Below, in pieces: positions 36,653 to 44,924 of a DNA stretch of 64,000 nucleotides. The translations under genes were made by a program, and so were the position numbers. This stretch comes from an uncultured Eubacteriales bacterium (lineage in GTDB: Bacteria > Bacillota > Clostridia > Lachnospirales > Lachnospiraceae). Positions within the stretch are counted from its first letter, which is position 1, and the number at the start of each line of letters is the position of its first letter. The stretch covers positions 1 to 64,000 of the forward strand of contig CASDTX010000016.1 in the NCBI GenBank assembly GCA_949283695.1, written 5' to 3'. The notes under the pieces were generated by a model. That model did no database searches. It was not told the DNA's origin and was given only the letters and a program-made list of their open reading frames with translations.

Positions 36653-37582
36653 ATGAAGTTAAGAATTCTGGAGAAAAAAGATATCCCGCTGATGCTGGAA
36701 TGGATGCACGATGAGGAGAGCCTGCAGTACTTCCGCTTTGATACGGTCCACATGACGGAAGAAAAGGCGGCGGCATTTATCGAGAACTCGCAGACCGAGG
36801 AGAACCGGCATTACGCGGTGGCAGGCGACGCGGACGAGTACCTGGGCACGATCAGTCTGAAACAGATTGACCGTGACTCGGGAAGCGCGGAGTACGCGGT
36901 GGTGCTGCGAAAGTGCGCCAGAGGAAACGGGACCGCGGCGGACGCCGCCGATGCTCTTATGCGGCTGGCGTTCGGGGAGCTGGGACTGAATCGAATCTAT
37001 CTGAATGTATACAGAGACAATGCACGGGCCATCCGGTTTTATGAAAAGCTGGGATTTGTACGCTTCGGGGAAACGGAGCGGATCCGGGACGCGGCAGGGG
37101 AAGAGAAAGAACTGATCTGGTATGAATTCCGGAAGGAAGACTTTGTTGACAGCCGGTTCTGCTATCTTTGCTCCTTCGCTGAACGGGGAGATGCCCGGGG
37201 ACAGCTTGTGGCTTTGGAGGGCGGCATGGATGTGCCGTTTGAGATTCGGCGGCTGTTCTACATCTATGGGACAGAAGAAAACATCGCAAGAGGGAATCAT
37301 GCCAACCGGAAATCTTCCTTTCTGTTTGTCTGTCTGAACGGAAGTGTGAAGATCGAGCTGGACGACGGAAGCAGGCGGGATACCGTGGTTCTTGAACAGA
37401 AGAACCGGGCTCTGGTCATGCCGGCCATGATCTGGAAGCGGATGTATGATTTCTCGCGGGATGCGGTTCTGCTTGTTCTGTCTGACGCACACTATGATGC
37501 GGAAGAATATATCAAAGATTATGAGGAATTTATTCGGGAGATCAATCAGATGAGAGGATCAGCCCGTCAAAGGGGTAAGTGA
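36653..37582 (+). CDS. GNAT acetyltransferase fused to an FdtA-like dTDP-sugar 3,4-ketoisomerase
   Basis: The 309-residue protein joins two enzymes. Residues 1-165 are a GNAT N-acetyltransferase (AEYAVVLRKCARGNGTAA, and NVYRDNARAIRFYEKLGF). Residues about 175-300 are a WxcM/FdtA-type cupin (VPFEIRRLFYIYGT, RGNHANRKSSFLFVCLNGS, MPAMIWKRMYDFS). The cupin would move the keto group from C4 to C3 of dTDP-4-keto-6-deoxyglucose, the preceding aminotransferase would aminate C3, and the GNAT half could acetylate the amine, giving a Fuc3NAc- or Qui3NAc-type donor. Known bifunctional FdtD pairs the isomerase with a left-handed beta-helix acetyltransferase, so a GNAT partner is a different solution. Reaction order is inferred. 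Confidence 0.85.
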   Translation: MKLRILEKKDIPLMLEWMHDEESLQYFRFDTVHMTEEKAAAFIENSQTEENRHYAVAGDADEYLGTISLKQIDRDSGSAEYAVVLRKCARGNGTAADAADALMRLAFGELGLNRIYLNVYRDNARAIRFYEKLGFVRFGETERIRDAAGEEKELIWYEFRKEDFVDSRFCYLCSFAERGDARGQLVALEGGMDVPFEIRRLFYIYGTEENIARGNHANRKSSFLFVCLNGSVKIELDDGSRRDTVVLEQKNRALVMPAMIWKRMYDFSRDAVLLVLSDAHYDAEEYIKDYEEFIREINQMRGSARQRGK

Positions 37583-37584
37583 AG

Positions 37585-38559
37585 GTGAGCAAGTTATCAA
37601 TTATTGTACCGGTCTATTATAATGAGCACAATCTGATTCCTCTGTATGAGGATCTGAAAGAAAAAGTGCTGCGTCAATTGGAAGATTATGAACTGGTGAT
37701 GGTAGACGACGGATCCGGAGACGGATCCTGGGAGAAGCTGCAGTATCTGCAGAGCCTGGATCCCAACGTGCATCTGCTGAAACTGTCCAGGAACTTCGGA
37801 TCCCACGCGGCGATCCTGGCAGGGCTGAATCATGCGTCCGGGGACTGTGCCGTGATCAAGGCCGCGGATCTTCAGGAACCGTCAGAGATCCTGCTGGAGA
37901 TGTTTGCAGAGTGGAAGAAGGGAAACAACGTAGTGCTTGCAGTCAGAGGGGACCGGGAGGAGAGTGTGTTCCAGAAAGCATTCTCCAACCTCTATTACTG
38001 GCTGGTGCGCAGGCTGGCCCTTCCGAATATGCCGAAAACCGGGTTTGACATCTTCCTGATCGACCGGAAAGTGATCGAGGTGCTCCGGCTCATGGATGAG
38101 AAGAACTCTGCGATTACGCTGCAGATACTCTGGAGCGGATTCCAGACGAGCACGATCTCGTACGTGCGCCGCAAAAGGGAGATCGGCAGGTCACGCTGGA
38201 CTCTGCGCAAGAAGATCAAGCTGGTCGTGGACTCGATTGTGAGCTTCTCGTACGTACCGCTGCGCTTTATGACCGGGATCGGTGCGCTGTTCTTCCTTGG
38301 CTCCATTATCTGGGGACTGGTTGTGTTTGTTTCCAAACTTACGGGCAATATCCAGACTCCCGGCTACACAACGAGCCTGATTTTTCAGCTGTTTTCTTCC
38401 GGCCTGATCATGTTTACGCTCGGACTTCTGGGAGAATATATATGGAGGACTCTGGACGCAGCCAGAAACAGGCCGCCTTATATCGTCGAAGTTGAGAAGA
38501 AAGAAACAGCGCCGGAAACCAGCGGCAGGGAGGATGAAAGTGAGACAAAAGGAACGTAG
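37585..38559 (+). CDS. Family 2 glycosyltransferase, GtrB/ArnC-like
   Basis: A 324-residue enzyme with IIVPVYYNEHNL, MVDDGSGDGSW, LSRNFGSHAAILAGLNHA and DLQEP motifs and two C-terminal hydrophobic segments, matching bactoprenyl-phosphate glucosyltransferases (GtrB) and ArnC. It should make Und-P-sugar for the GtrII-like gene that overlaps its 3' end by 20 bp. The GTG at 37585 is 9 bases after AAAGGGG; a GTG at 37579 overlapping the previous stop is the alternative. Confidence 0.88.
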   Translation: MSKLSIIVPVYYNEHNLIPLYEDLKEKVLRQLEDYELVMVDDGSGDGSWEKLQYLQSLDPNVHLLKLSRNFGSHAAILAGLNHASGDCAVIKAADLQEPSEILLEMFAEWKKGNNVVLAVRGDREESVFQKAFSNLYYWLVRRLALPNMPKTGFDIFLIDRKVIEVLRLMDEKNSAITLQILWSGFQTSTISYVRRKREIGRSRWTLRKKIKLVVDSIVSFSYVPLRFMTGIGALFFLGSIIWGLVVFVSKLTGNIQTPGYTTSLIFQLFSSGLIMFTLGLLGEYIWRTLDAARNRPPYIVEVEKKETAPETSGREDESETKGT

Positions 38560-40174
38560 ATTTACAGATTTTTTACACGAGAACAGGAAGGGAGTTCTGG
38601 CTTCCGTTATCACCATGCTTCTTGGATATGGGTATCTGCTGACCTGTGTGAGCATCAGTACGGACGACACGGCGTTCGATATGTATTTTGATTTTGGATA
38701 CAGTCTCCGCATGGGAAGGATCGTCATGACCTTTCTTCAGAAGACGCTGGATCTTGTGGAGTATACACCGTTCTGGATCGAGTTTACGGCGGTGCTTTTT
38801 CTGCTGGCCGCGGCGTGGCGCATGGCGTTTGTCCTCAGTGAGAGAACCGGCGGCCGGCTGACGGAACGGTTTATCGGGGCGTTTGTCTGCGTGTTTGTCT
38901 CGTTCCCTCTGATCAATGAGATTTTTATTTACTCCAGTATGTCTGTCTCTGTGGGAATGGGATATTTCTTTGCCGTATATGCGCTGGAACTGTTCTTCCG
39001 ATTCCAGGAGAAGAAAGGCGGGGGCCGGCTGCTTTTCGCTGCGTGGGCGTTCCTGGCAGGGGCGGTCTCCCTGTACGAATCCTTTATCCCGGTATTTTTC
39101 TGCCTGACCATGTGTGTGCTCTTCCTGGAAAACAGGTATCAGCCCATGCGTCCGGGAATGGTTGTGAAGCGTTCCCTGTTTTCGATCGGCCTGGGCGGGG
39201 CTGCTGTCCTTGGAAATACCATATTTGGGCAGCTGTGTATTACCATATTCGGCCTTCGTTCCCTTAATGTGTCAGCCAATAAGTCTGTGGTGTGGACCGA
39301 GCAGGGAATCATGGGCGGGATCAAAAGTGTGCTCCGCACGCTGTTCTATGATCAGTTTGTGGCAGGAGCGGAGTATCTTCCGGTACTGATCTTTGGGGTG
39401 TCTGTGCTGGCTCTTCTGGCAGCAGCGTGTTTGATTTCTGTCAGACAGAGAAGCCTGTCTTCGGTGCTTTGCTTTGCGGGAATCTGGATCACCGCTGAGC
39501 TGATCGTGTTCCTGCAGGGACAGACTTACTATCGGAGCTGCCAGGCGTTCGCCCTGATTGTGGCTCTGGCCGCAGCACTCTGTGCGGAGAAGCTGTATCT
39601 GGCCGGATTCAGCAAGGTGTCGGCTGCGGTCCTGCTGATCCTGATCCTTGTGCAGACCCAGGATCTGAGCCGCTGGTTCTATCTCGAGAATCAGTGCTCC
39701 GAGGCAGAGAGCAATCTGGCATCCGGTCTGGTGATTGACCTGAAGAAGGCAGGGCTGGAAGGAAAGCGGATCGCCTTTGTCTACGATATGGACGAGACGG
39801 AGGCATTCGATTATTACGGAAGCTATACGTCGATTTCTTCTGCCTCTTATATCAGAAAGGCAGCCAATTACCTGGCGTCGAAATTCGAGTATACAAGTAC
39901 GCCTCAGTTTCTCTATGAGCTGAACCGGAAACACAATCAGACCAACTGCCTGACCACCTACCTTGAGTATGGAGTCAATGCGTTCCAGGGCGGAATCGGC
40001 GGGCCGAATTATGAACTGAAGAAATATCTGAAGCCTTACTTTTTCACGTTTGAGCAGGTGACCTGGGAAGAGTGGGAGGAAGCAAAAGAAACTGCAGAAG
40101 ATATGCAGTCGTATCCTTCTGATTCCTGCTGGAAAGATACCGGGGACTACATTGTCGTAAAAGTCGGGATCTGA
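38540..40174 (+). CDS. GtrII-like glucosyltransferase membrane protein
   Basis: A 544-residue polytopic membrane protein with about ten hydrophobic segments. An early external-loop motif is STDDTAFDMYFDFG after the first segment, where GT-C enzymes carry catalytic acidic residues, and there is a C-terminal soluble part of about 150 residues. It resembles GtrII-family glucosyltransferases that decorate surface glycans using Und-P-glucose. The GTG at 38540 follows AGGGAGG by 6 bases; an ATG at 38534 abuts the same site and is less likely. It overlaps the GtrB-like gene, and GtrA is encoded at 20.4 kb. Confidence 0.8.
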   Translation: MRQKERRFTDFLHENRKGVLASVITMLLGYGYLLTCVSISTDDTAFDMYFDFGYSLRMGRIVMTFLQKTLDLVEYTPFWIEFTAVLFLLAAAWRMAFVLSERTGGRLTERFIGAFVCVFVSFPLINEIFIYSSMSVSVGMGYFFAVYALELFFRFQEKKGGGRLLFAAWAFLAGAVSLYESFIPVFFCLTMCVLFLENRYQPMRPGMVVKRSLFSIGLGGAAVLGNTIFGQLCITIFGLRSLNVSANKSVVWTEQGIMGGIKSVLRTLFYDQFVAGAEYLPVLIFGVSVLALLAAACLISVRQRSLSSVLCFAGIWITAELIVFLQGQTYYRSCQAFALIVALAAALCAEKLYLAGFSKVSAAVLLILILVQTQDLSRWFYLENQCSEAESNLASGLVIDLKKAGLEGKRIAFVYDMDETEAFDYYGSYTSISSASYIRKAANYLASKFEYTSTPQFLYELNRKHNQTNCLTTYLEYGVNAFQGGIGGPNYELKKYLKPYFFTFEQVTWEEWEEAKETAEDMQSYPSDSCWKDTGDYIVVKVGI

Positions 40175-40188
40175 GGAAGGCAGATGCC

Positions 40189-40217
40189 TTGAAAATTAGG
40201 TGAATATATAATATAAT
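40189..40217 (+). promoter_or_regulatory. Promoter of the sugar transferase unit
   Basis: TTGAAA at 40189-40194 and a perfect TATAAT at 40212-40217 are 17 bp apart; a second TATAAT overlaps at 40207-40212. It opens the unit from 40263 to 44853. Confidence 0.75.
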
Positions 40218-40262
40218 TTACCAGATATAGATTGATTCAGAAGAAAAAGGAGCATGGTATCG

Positions 40263-41612
40263 ATGAATACTGGCGGTTTAGAACAGTACAAACGGCTGAT
40301 ACGCTTCGCGTTTAATATATTGCTGCTTGGATGTCTGATGGTTTTTTTCATCGATTTCTGGGACAATAACTATAACAGCGGGATTGTATTTCCGTTCTAT
40401 TACAAGGGCTATCTCATGATGGGGGCGTTCTATGCCTTCTTTTTTGTCATATTCTCGTATATCCTGGGCGGAATGAAGATCGGGTATTTAAAGAGCAGCA
40501 GTCTGATGCTCTCTCAGACGCTGGCACTGCTGGCGGCGAATTTCTCGATCTATCTGGAAACAGTACTTCTGTCTGCAAGATTCGTCAATGTGATCCCCAT
40601 GCTGGAACTTACGGCCATTGACATTGTCGTCATCTCTGTCTGGACGTTCTGCGTAAACGGGATCTTTCGCAAATTATTTCCTCCGCGTCATATTCTCCTT
40701 CTCTATGAAGAGTATGATCCGTCGCCGCTTCTCAGAAAGGTGAATACGCGCAAAGACCGGTATATCATTCAGAAATCTATGAACGTAGAGGACGGATGGG
40801 AGAAGATGACCGCGGCAATGCTTGAGTACGACGCAGTCTTTCTGTGCGATATCCATGCGCCGCTGAGAAACCGGCTGGTGAAATACTGCTACGAGAAGGG
40901 CATCCGCTCTTATATTACGCCGAAGATCTCGGATATTATTATCCGCAGCTCGGAGAGCATTCATATGTTTGACACACCTCTGCTGCTTGCGCGGAATAAC
41001 GGGTTCAGTTTCGAACAGAAGCTGGTGAAGCGGGTGATGGATATTATCATTTCGCTTGCCGCCCTGATTATTACGTCCCCGTTTATGCTGCTGACAGCGG
41101 CTGCGATTAAGCTGTATGACGGCGGCCCGGTGTTTTTCCGGCAGGACAGGTGTACCATCGGCGGGAAAGTCTTCTCGATCCACAAGTTCCGGAGTATGAT
41201 TGTGGATGCAGAGAAAGACGGAGAGGTGATCCCGGCGACAGAGGATGACAGCCGGATCACGCCTGTGGGCAGGATTATCAGAAAGACAAGACTGGATGAA
41301 CTGCCCCAGCTGATTGATATCCTGAAAGGGGATATGAGCGTGGTAGGCCCGCGGCCTGAGCGGGTAGAGCATGTAGAACAGTACACCAAAGAGATCCCCG
41401 AGTTCTCCTACCGGCTGAAAGTCAAGGGAGGACTGACCGGGTACGCGCAGGTCTATGGAAAGTATAATACAAGTGCTTATGATAAGCTGAAACTTGACTT
41501 GATGTACATCCAGAATTACTCCTTTCTTCTGGATCTGAAGCTGATCATTATGACGGTCAAGATCATCTTTGTCAAAGAGAGCACGGAAGGATTCGAGGAT
41601 ACGGATAAATGA
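40263..41612 (+). CDS. Initiating undecaprenyl-phosphate sugar phosphotransferase (WcaJ-type)
   Basis: This enzyme class starts glycan assembly by moving a sugar-1-phosphate to undecaprenyl phosphate. The 449-residue product has four N-terminal hydrophobic segments, a CoA-binding-like middle region, a further hydrophobic segment near residue 270, and the C-terminal bacterial sugar transferase domain with GPVFFRQDR, FSIHKFRSM, RKTRLDELPQL and VGPRPE. The ATG at 40263 lies 10 bases from AAAAAGGAG; an ATG at 40254 is too close to that site. Its stop overlaps the next ATG. Confidence 0.93.
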   Translation: MNTGGLEQYKRLIRFAFNILLLGCLMVFFIDFWDNNYNSGIVFPFYYKGYLMMGAFYAFFFVIFSYILGGMKIGYLKSSSLMLSQTLALLAANFSIYLETVLLSARFVNVIPMLELTAIDIVVISVWTFCVNGIFRKLFPPRHILLLYEEYDPSPLLRKVNTRKDRYIIQKSMNVEDGWEKMTAAMLEYDAVFLCDIHAPLRNRLVKYCYEKGIRSYITPKISDIIIRSSESIHMFDTPLLLARNNGFSFEQKLVKRVMDIIISLAALIITSPFMLLTAAAIKLYDGGPVFFRQDRCTIGGKVFSIHKFRSMIVDAEKDGEVIPATEDDSRITPVGRIIRKTRLDELPQLIDILKGDMSVVGPRPERVEHVEQYTKEIPEFSYRLKVKGGLTGYAQVYGKYNTSAYDKLKLDLMYIQNYSFLLDLKLIIMTVKIIFVKESTEGFEDTDK

Positions 41613-42355
41613 CTGGATCAATGAAGCCATATTATGACAGGATCTATAAAGGAAGTATGCGGTCGTTCCTTGCGGGACTTGAGGCGCGGATTGAGTCCGG
41701 GCAGGGGAGTTTCGTAGTGACAGCCAATCCGGAGATCTTCATGATGGGAAAGAAGCACCGGCAGATGGACCGGGCACTTCTCGATGAGCATACCATGATC
41801 GTGCCGGACGGGATCGGGATCATCCGGGGCGGAAAGACACTGGGGTACCGGTTTGAGGAACGGATTCCCGGGGTGGAGATCTGTGAGGCCCTTCTGAAAT
41901 ATGCAGACGAACATCACAAATCCCTGTATCTGTTCGGGGCAGAGAAAACAGTGCTTGAGGCCCTTGTGCTCCGAATCCGCAGGGAATACAGCGGGATCGT
42001 CCTGGCGGGATCTACGGACGGATATGTGAAGGATCGGGACCGGGTATTCCGGGAGATCACAGAGCGGCAGCCGGATATCGTGCTGGTGGCGCTGGGGACA
42101 CCGGCCCAGGAGCTTCTGATCTACCGGTACTTCTCTCCTGAGAGACCCGGACTCTACATGGGGGTCGGCGGGAGCTTCGATGTCTTAAGCGGCCTGAAGA
42201 AGCGGGCACCGGCATTTTTCATCAAATACAATCTGGAATGGCTCTACCGCATCACAAGAGAGCCGAAGAGATTGAAGCGCTTCTGGGACAGCAATGTTAG
42301 ATTTTTATTTGAGATAAGGAAAGAAAAGCATGGGAATCAGAGAGAAAACCGATAA
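41609..42355 (+). CDS. WecG/TagA/CpsF family glycosyltransferase (GT26)
   Basis: A 248-residue GT26 enzyme, the family that adds ManNAc or ManNAcA to lipid-linked GlcNAc in teichoic acid linkage units and enterobacterial common antigen. Visible motifs are TANPEIFMM, VPDGIGI, GAEKTVLEAL and the LGTPAQELLIY block with GVGGSFDVLSG. The start overlaps the sugar transferase stop by 4 bp. It is consistent with wecB in the same locus and suggests a GlcNAc-ManNAc-like linkage, but acceptor identity is inferred. Confidence 0.93.
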   Translation: MTGSMKPYYDRIYKGSMRSFLAGLEARIESGQGSFVVTANPEIFMMGKKHRQMDRALLDEHTMIVPDGIGIIRGGKTLGYRFEERIPGVEICEALLKYADEHHKSLYLFGAEKTVLEALVLRIRREYSGIVLAGSTDGYVKDRDRVFREITERQPDIVLVALGTPAQELLIYRYFSPERPGLYMGVGGSFDVLSGLKKRAPAFFIKYNLEWLYRITREPKRLKRFWDSNVRFLFEIRKEKHGNQRENR

Positions 42356-43577
42356 GATCCGCTCGCTGGGCCTGCGGGGGACCGTGAAGATGGCTGCGGT
42401 AAAGTGGAAGAAGAGAGAACGCGGAAGCGGAATGCTGACCGCCCCGGCCAGGAAAGAGATTACAGACCGGATCTTAAGCAGGGATTATAAAAGAATCATT
42501 ATTTTCGAAAATCATTTTGGGTATGGGAATATTATGATGCAGCGGCCCCAGCATCTGCTTAGAAACTGTGGGGACAGCGAGACGCTGGTTCTGTATAATT
42601 CCTACTATGATATTGATTTTCAGACCCGGGGCAGAGTAACGAAGATTGGGAATTCAGTATATCTTCTCGACCTGTATTATTACCGGCGGTATCTCATGGA
42701 AGCGGTGAAGAAGATTCCCCACCGCTATCTGTGCGTATATTCGACGGATACGGTACCGCGGGCAAGGATCGACGAGTATCTGGCGGAGGGATTCCGGGTG
42801 ATTTATGAATATGTAGATGATATCAATCCCGAGCTTATCTCTCCCAGGAAGATCGGTCTGATCACTGAACGGCACAGCCATCTGCTGGCAGACAGCCGGG
42901 TGCTGACTGTCGCCACGGCAGATCAGCTCTATCAGAACGCGGCGGCGATGGATCCCAAATGCAGGCTGATTCAGATCTCCAATGGGGCGGAGTGCGGCCG
43001 GTTTTCACCGGAGGCTTCTACAGACGACCGGGAGTATCTGGAGTGGATCCGGCAGGACAAGATCAAGGCAGGTTACTACGGAGCCCTTGCCTCCTGGGTG
43101 GATTATGATCTTCTGAAGAGACTGGCCGACGACCCGAAGATCCAGGTCATTCTGATCGGAGTGGAGCATGACAGCTCCCTGCAGGAGAGCGGGCTGCTGG
43201 AGAGGGAGAACGTGAAGTATTTCGGGAAGAAGCCTTACGAGAGGCTGCCCGGATATGTGCGCTGGTTTGACGTGTGCATGATCCCGTTTGTGATCAATGA
43301 GATTACCATGGCCACTTCTCCGGTAAAGCTGTTTGAATATATGGCCATGGAAAAGCCGGTGGTATCGGCAGCCCTTCCGGAGTGCATGAAATACGATGCG
43401 GCAGTTACGGCCCGTTCGCAGGAAGAGTTCGTAAGAATGGTTCATGAATGCTATGAACAGCGGGAGGATCAGAAGAGAAAGGAGCAGCTGAGGCGGTGTG
43501 CCTGGGAGAACGACTGGTCTGCAAAGGCACGGGAGTTGAAGCAGTGTCTGTCTCAGTGGGAAGAAAATGAAGGATAA
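42330..43577 (+). CDS. Glycosyltransferase, GT-B type, first of two tandem paralogues
   Basis: A 415-residue protein with an N-terminal LRGTVKMAA helix, the motif QRPQHLLRN, YGALASWVDYDLLKRL in the middle and ATSPVKLFEYMAMEKPVVS near residue 330, the nucleotide-sugar site of GT4-like enzymes. It overlaps the previous gene by 26 bp and the next by 11 bp. The next gene encodes a paralogue with the same motifs, so the pair probably arose by duplication and may add successive sugars. Confidence 0.88.
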   Translation: MGIREKTDKIRSLGLRGTVKMAAVKWKKRERGSGMLTAPARKEITDRILSRDYKRIIIFENHFGYGNIMMQRPQHLLRNCGDSETLVLYNSYYDIDFQTRGRVTKIGNSVYLLDLYYYRRYLMEAVKKIPHRYLCVYSTDTVPRARIDEYLAEGFRVIYEYVDDINPELISPRKIGLITERHSHLLADSRVLTVATADQLYQNAAAMDPKCRLIQISNGAECGRFSPEASTDDREYLEWIRQDKIKAGYYGALASWVDYDLLKRLADDPKIQVILIGVEHDSSLQESGLLERENVKYFGKKPYERLPGYVRWFDVCMIPFVINEITMATSPVKLFEYMAMEKPVVSAALPECMKYDAAVTARSQEEFVRMVHECYEQREDQKRKEQLRRCAWENDWSAKARELKQCLSQWEENEG

Positions 43578-44853
43578 GATCAGCAAACTGAAAAATCTTG
43601 TTAAAAAGTATGGGCTTCAGGGAACCGTGAAGAAGGCTGCGGATTATATTTATTCGAACTATCTGGTACGGCTTTCCATACGGGAGCGCATTGTGATCCA
43701 TCTGCACAGGAAGAAGTTCGCTGCGGGGATCCGCCGGATCCTTGAGCGGGACACGTATGACCGGATCGTCATCTGGAGGAGCTCATTCGGATGGAATGTG
43801 CCGCTCTTTCAGAGACCCCAGCACATTTTCAGCAATTTTGCGAAGCAGAGAACGCTGGTGTTCTATGAGGTGACGAGATTTACAGATGATGTGAAGCGGA
43901 TGAAAAAGCAGTCGGACAATCTGTACCTTGTGAATTATGCCAACACGGCATTTTCCAAACTGCTGTTCCGTGAGATCGAGAAGAAGCAGGTTCCGAAGTA
44001 TGTGCAGTTCTATTCTACTGACTGGACCATGCCGGCGAAGAAGATCCGGAATTATATGGCACAGGGATATGAGGTTGTCTACGAATATATTGATGATCTC
44101 AACCCGCATCTGGCAGGAACGGACCAGCTTCCGGCGAATGTCAAAGAGAAGTATGAGATGGCTATGAGCGATCCCAATATCTTCGTGGTTGTCACGGCGG
44201 AAGCGCTGAGAAAAGACGTGCTTGCAAAGCGCGGGGACCACAGACTGGTGTATTCCAGCAACGGGGTTGACTACCGTCATTTCCATGATGAAATAGACGA
44301 GCATTTCCAGCCGGACGGTCAGTTCCAGGCTGTTCTGGATACGGGCATGCCGGTGATCGGTTATTACGGAGCTCTGGCGAAATGGTTTGATTATGAACTG
44401 CTGAAGAAGATCGATGCTGCAGGGAAATATCAGGTGGTGCTTCTGGGGATCAAATACGACGATTCCTTTGACCAGGCAGGACTCGGGCAGTGCAGGAATA
44501 TTCACTTCTGCGGATCAAGAGATTATCAGGTGCTGCAGAATTATGCTTCCAGGATTGACGTTCTTACCATTCCCTTCCTGATCAATGACATTACAAAGGC
44601 GACCTCTCCGGTAAAGCTTTTTGAGTATATGGCTCTGAATAAGCCGATTGTGACGACGGATATGGATGAGTGCAGAAAGTACAAATCCGTACTCATCGGA
44701 CACAGCCATGAGGAGTTCCTGGAACAGCTTGACCGCGCGATGGAGCTTAAGGAAGATCCGGATTACAGGGAGCTTTTGAACCGGGAAGCACTGGAGAATA
44801 CCTGGGAGGAGAAGGCAAAGGCGATCCTGGACGAACTGAGGAAATACGAATAA
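43567..44853 (+). CDS. Glycosyltransferase, GT-B type, second of two tandem paralogues
   Basis: A 428-residue paralogue of the upstream protein. Shared features include LQGTVKKAA, FQRPQHIFSNF, YYGALAKWFDYELLKKI and ATSPVKLFEYMALNKPIVT. Conserved IYEYIDD-type segments match between the two. No membrane segment is seen. It closes the run of genes that starts at 40263; 71 bases then separate it from the second LCP gene, where only a weak promoter-like TTGAAT/TACCAT pair (44858-44886) is visible. Confidence 0.88.
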   Translation: MKDKISKLKNLVKKYGLQGTVKKAADYIYSNYLVRLSIRERIVIHLHRKKFAAGIRRILERDTYDRIVIWRSSFGWNVPLFQRPQHIFSNFAKQRTLVFYEVTRFTDDVKRMKKQSDNLYLVNYANTAFSKLLFREIEKKQVPKYVQFYSTDWTMPAKKIRNYMAQGYEVVYEYIDDLNPHLAGTDQLPANVKEKYEMAMSDPNIFVVVTAEALRKDVLAKRGDHRLVYSSNGVDYRHFHDEIDEHFQPDGQFQAVLDTGMPVIGYYGALAKWFDYELLKKIDAAGKYQVVLLGIKYDDSFDQAGLGQCRNIHFCGSRDYQVLQNYASRIDVLTIPFLINDITKATSPVKLFEYMALNKPIVTTDMDECRKYKSVLIGHSHEEFLEQLDRAMELKEDPDYRELLNREALENTWEEKAKAILDELRKYE

Positions 44854-44924
44854 CCTCTTGAATCCTGTCGAACTTTGTTGTACCATTAAAAAGATTATAG
44901 AAAACATTTCTACAGGGGTAAGAC

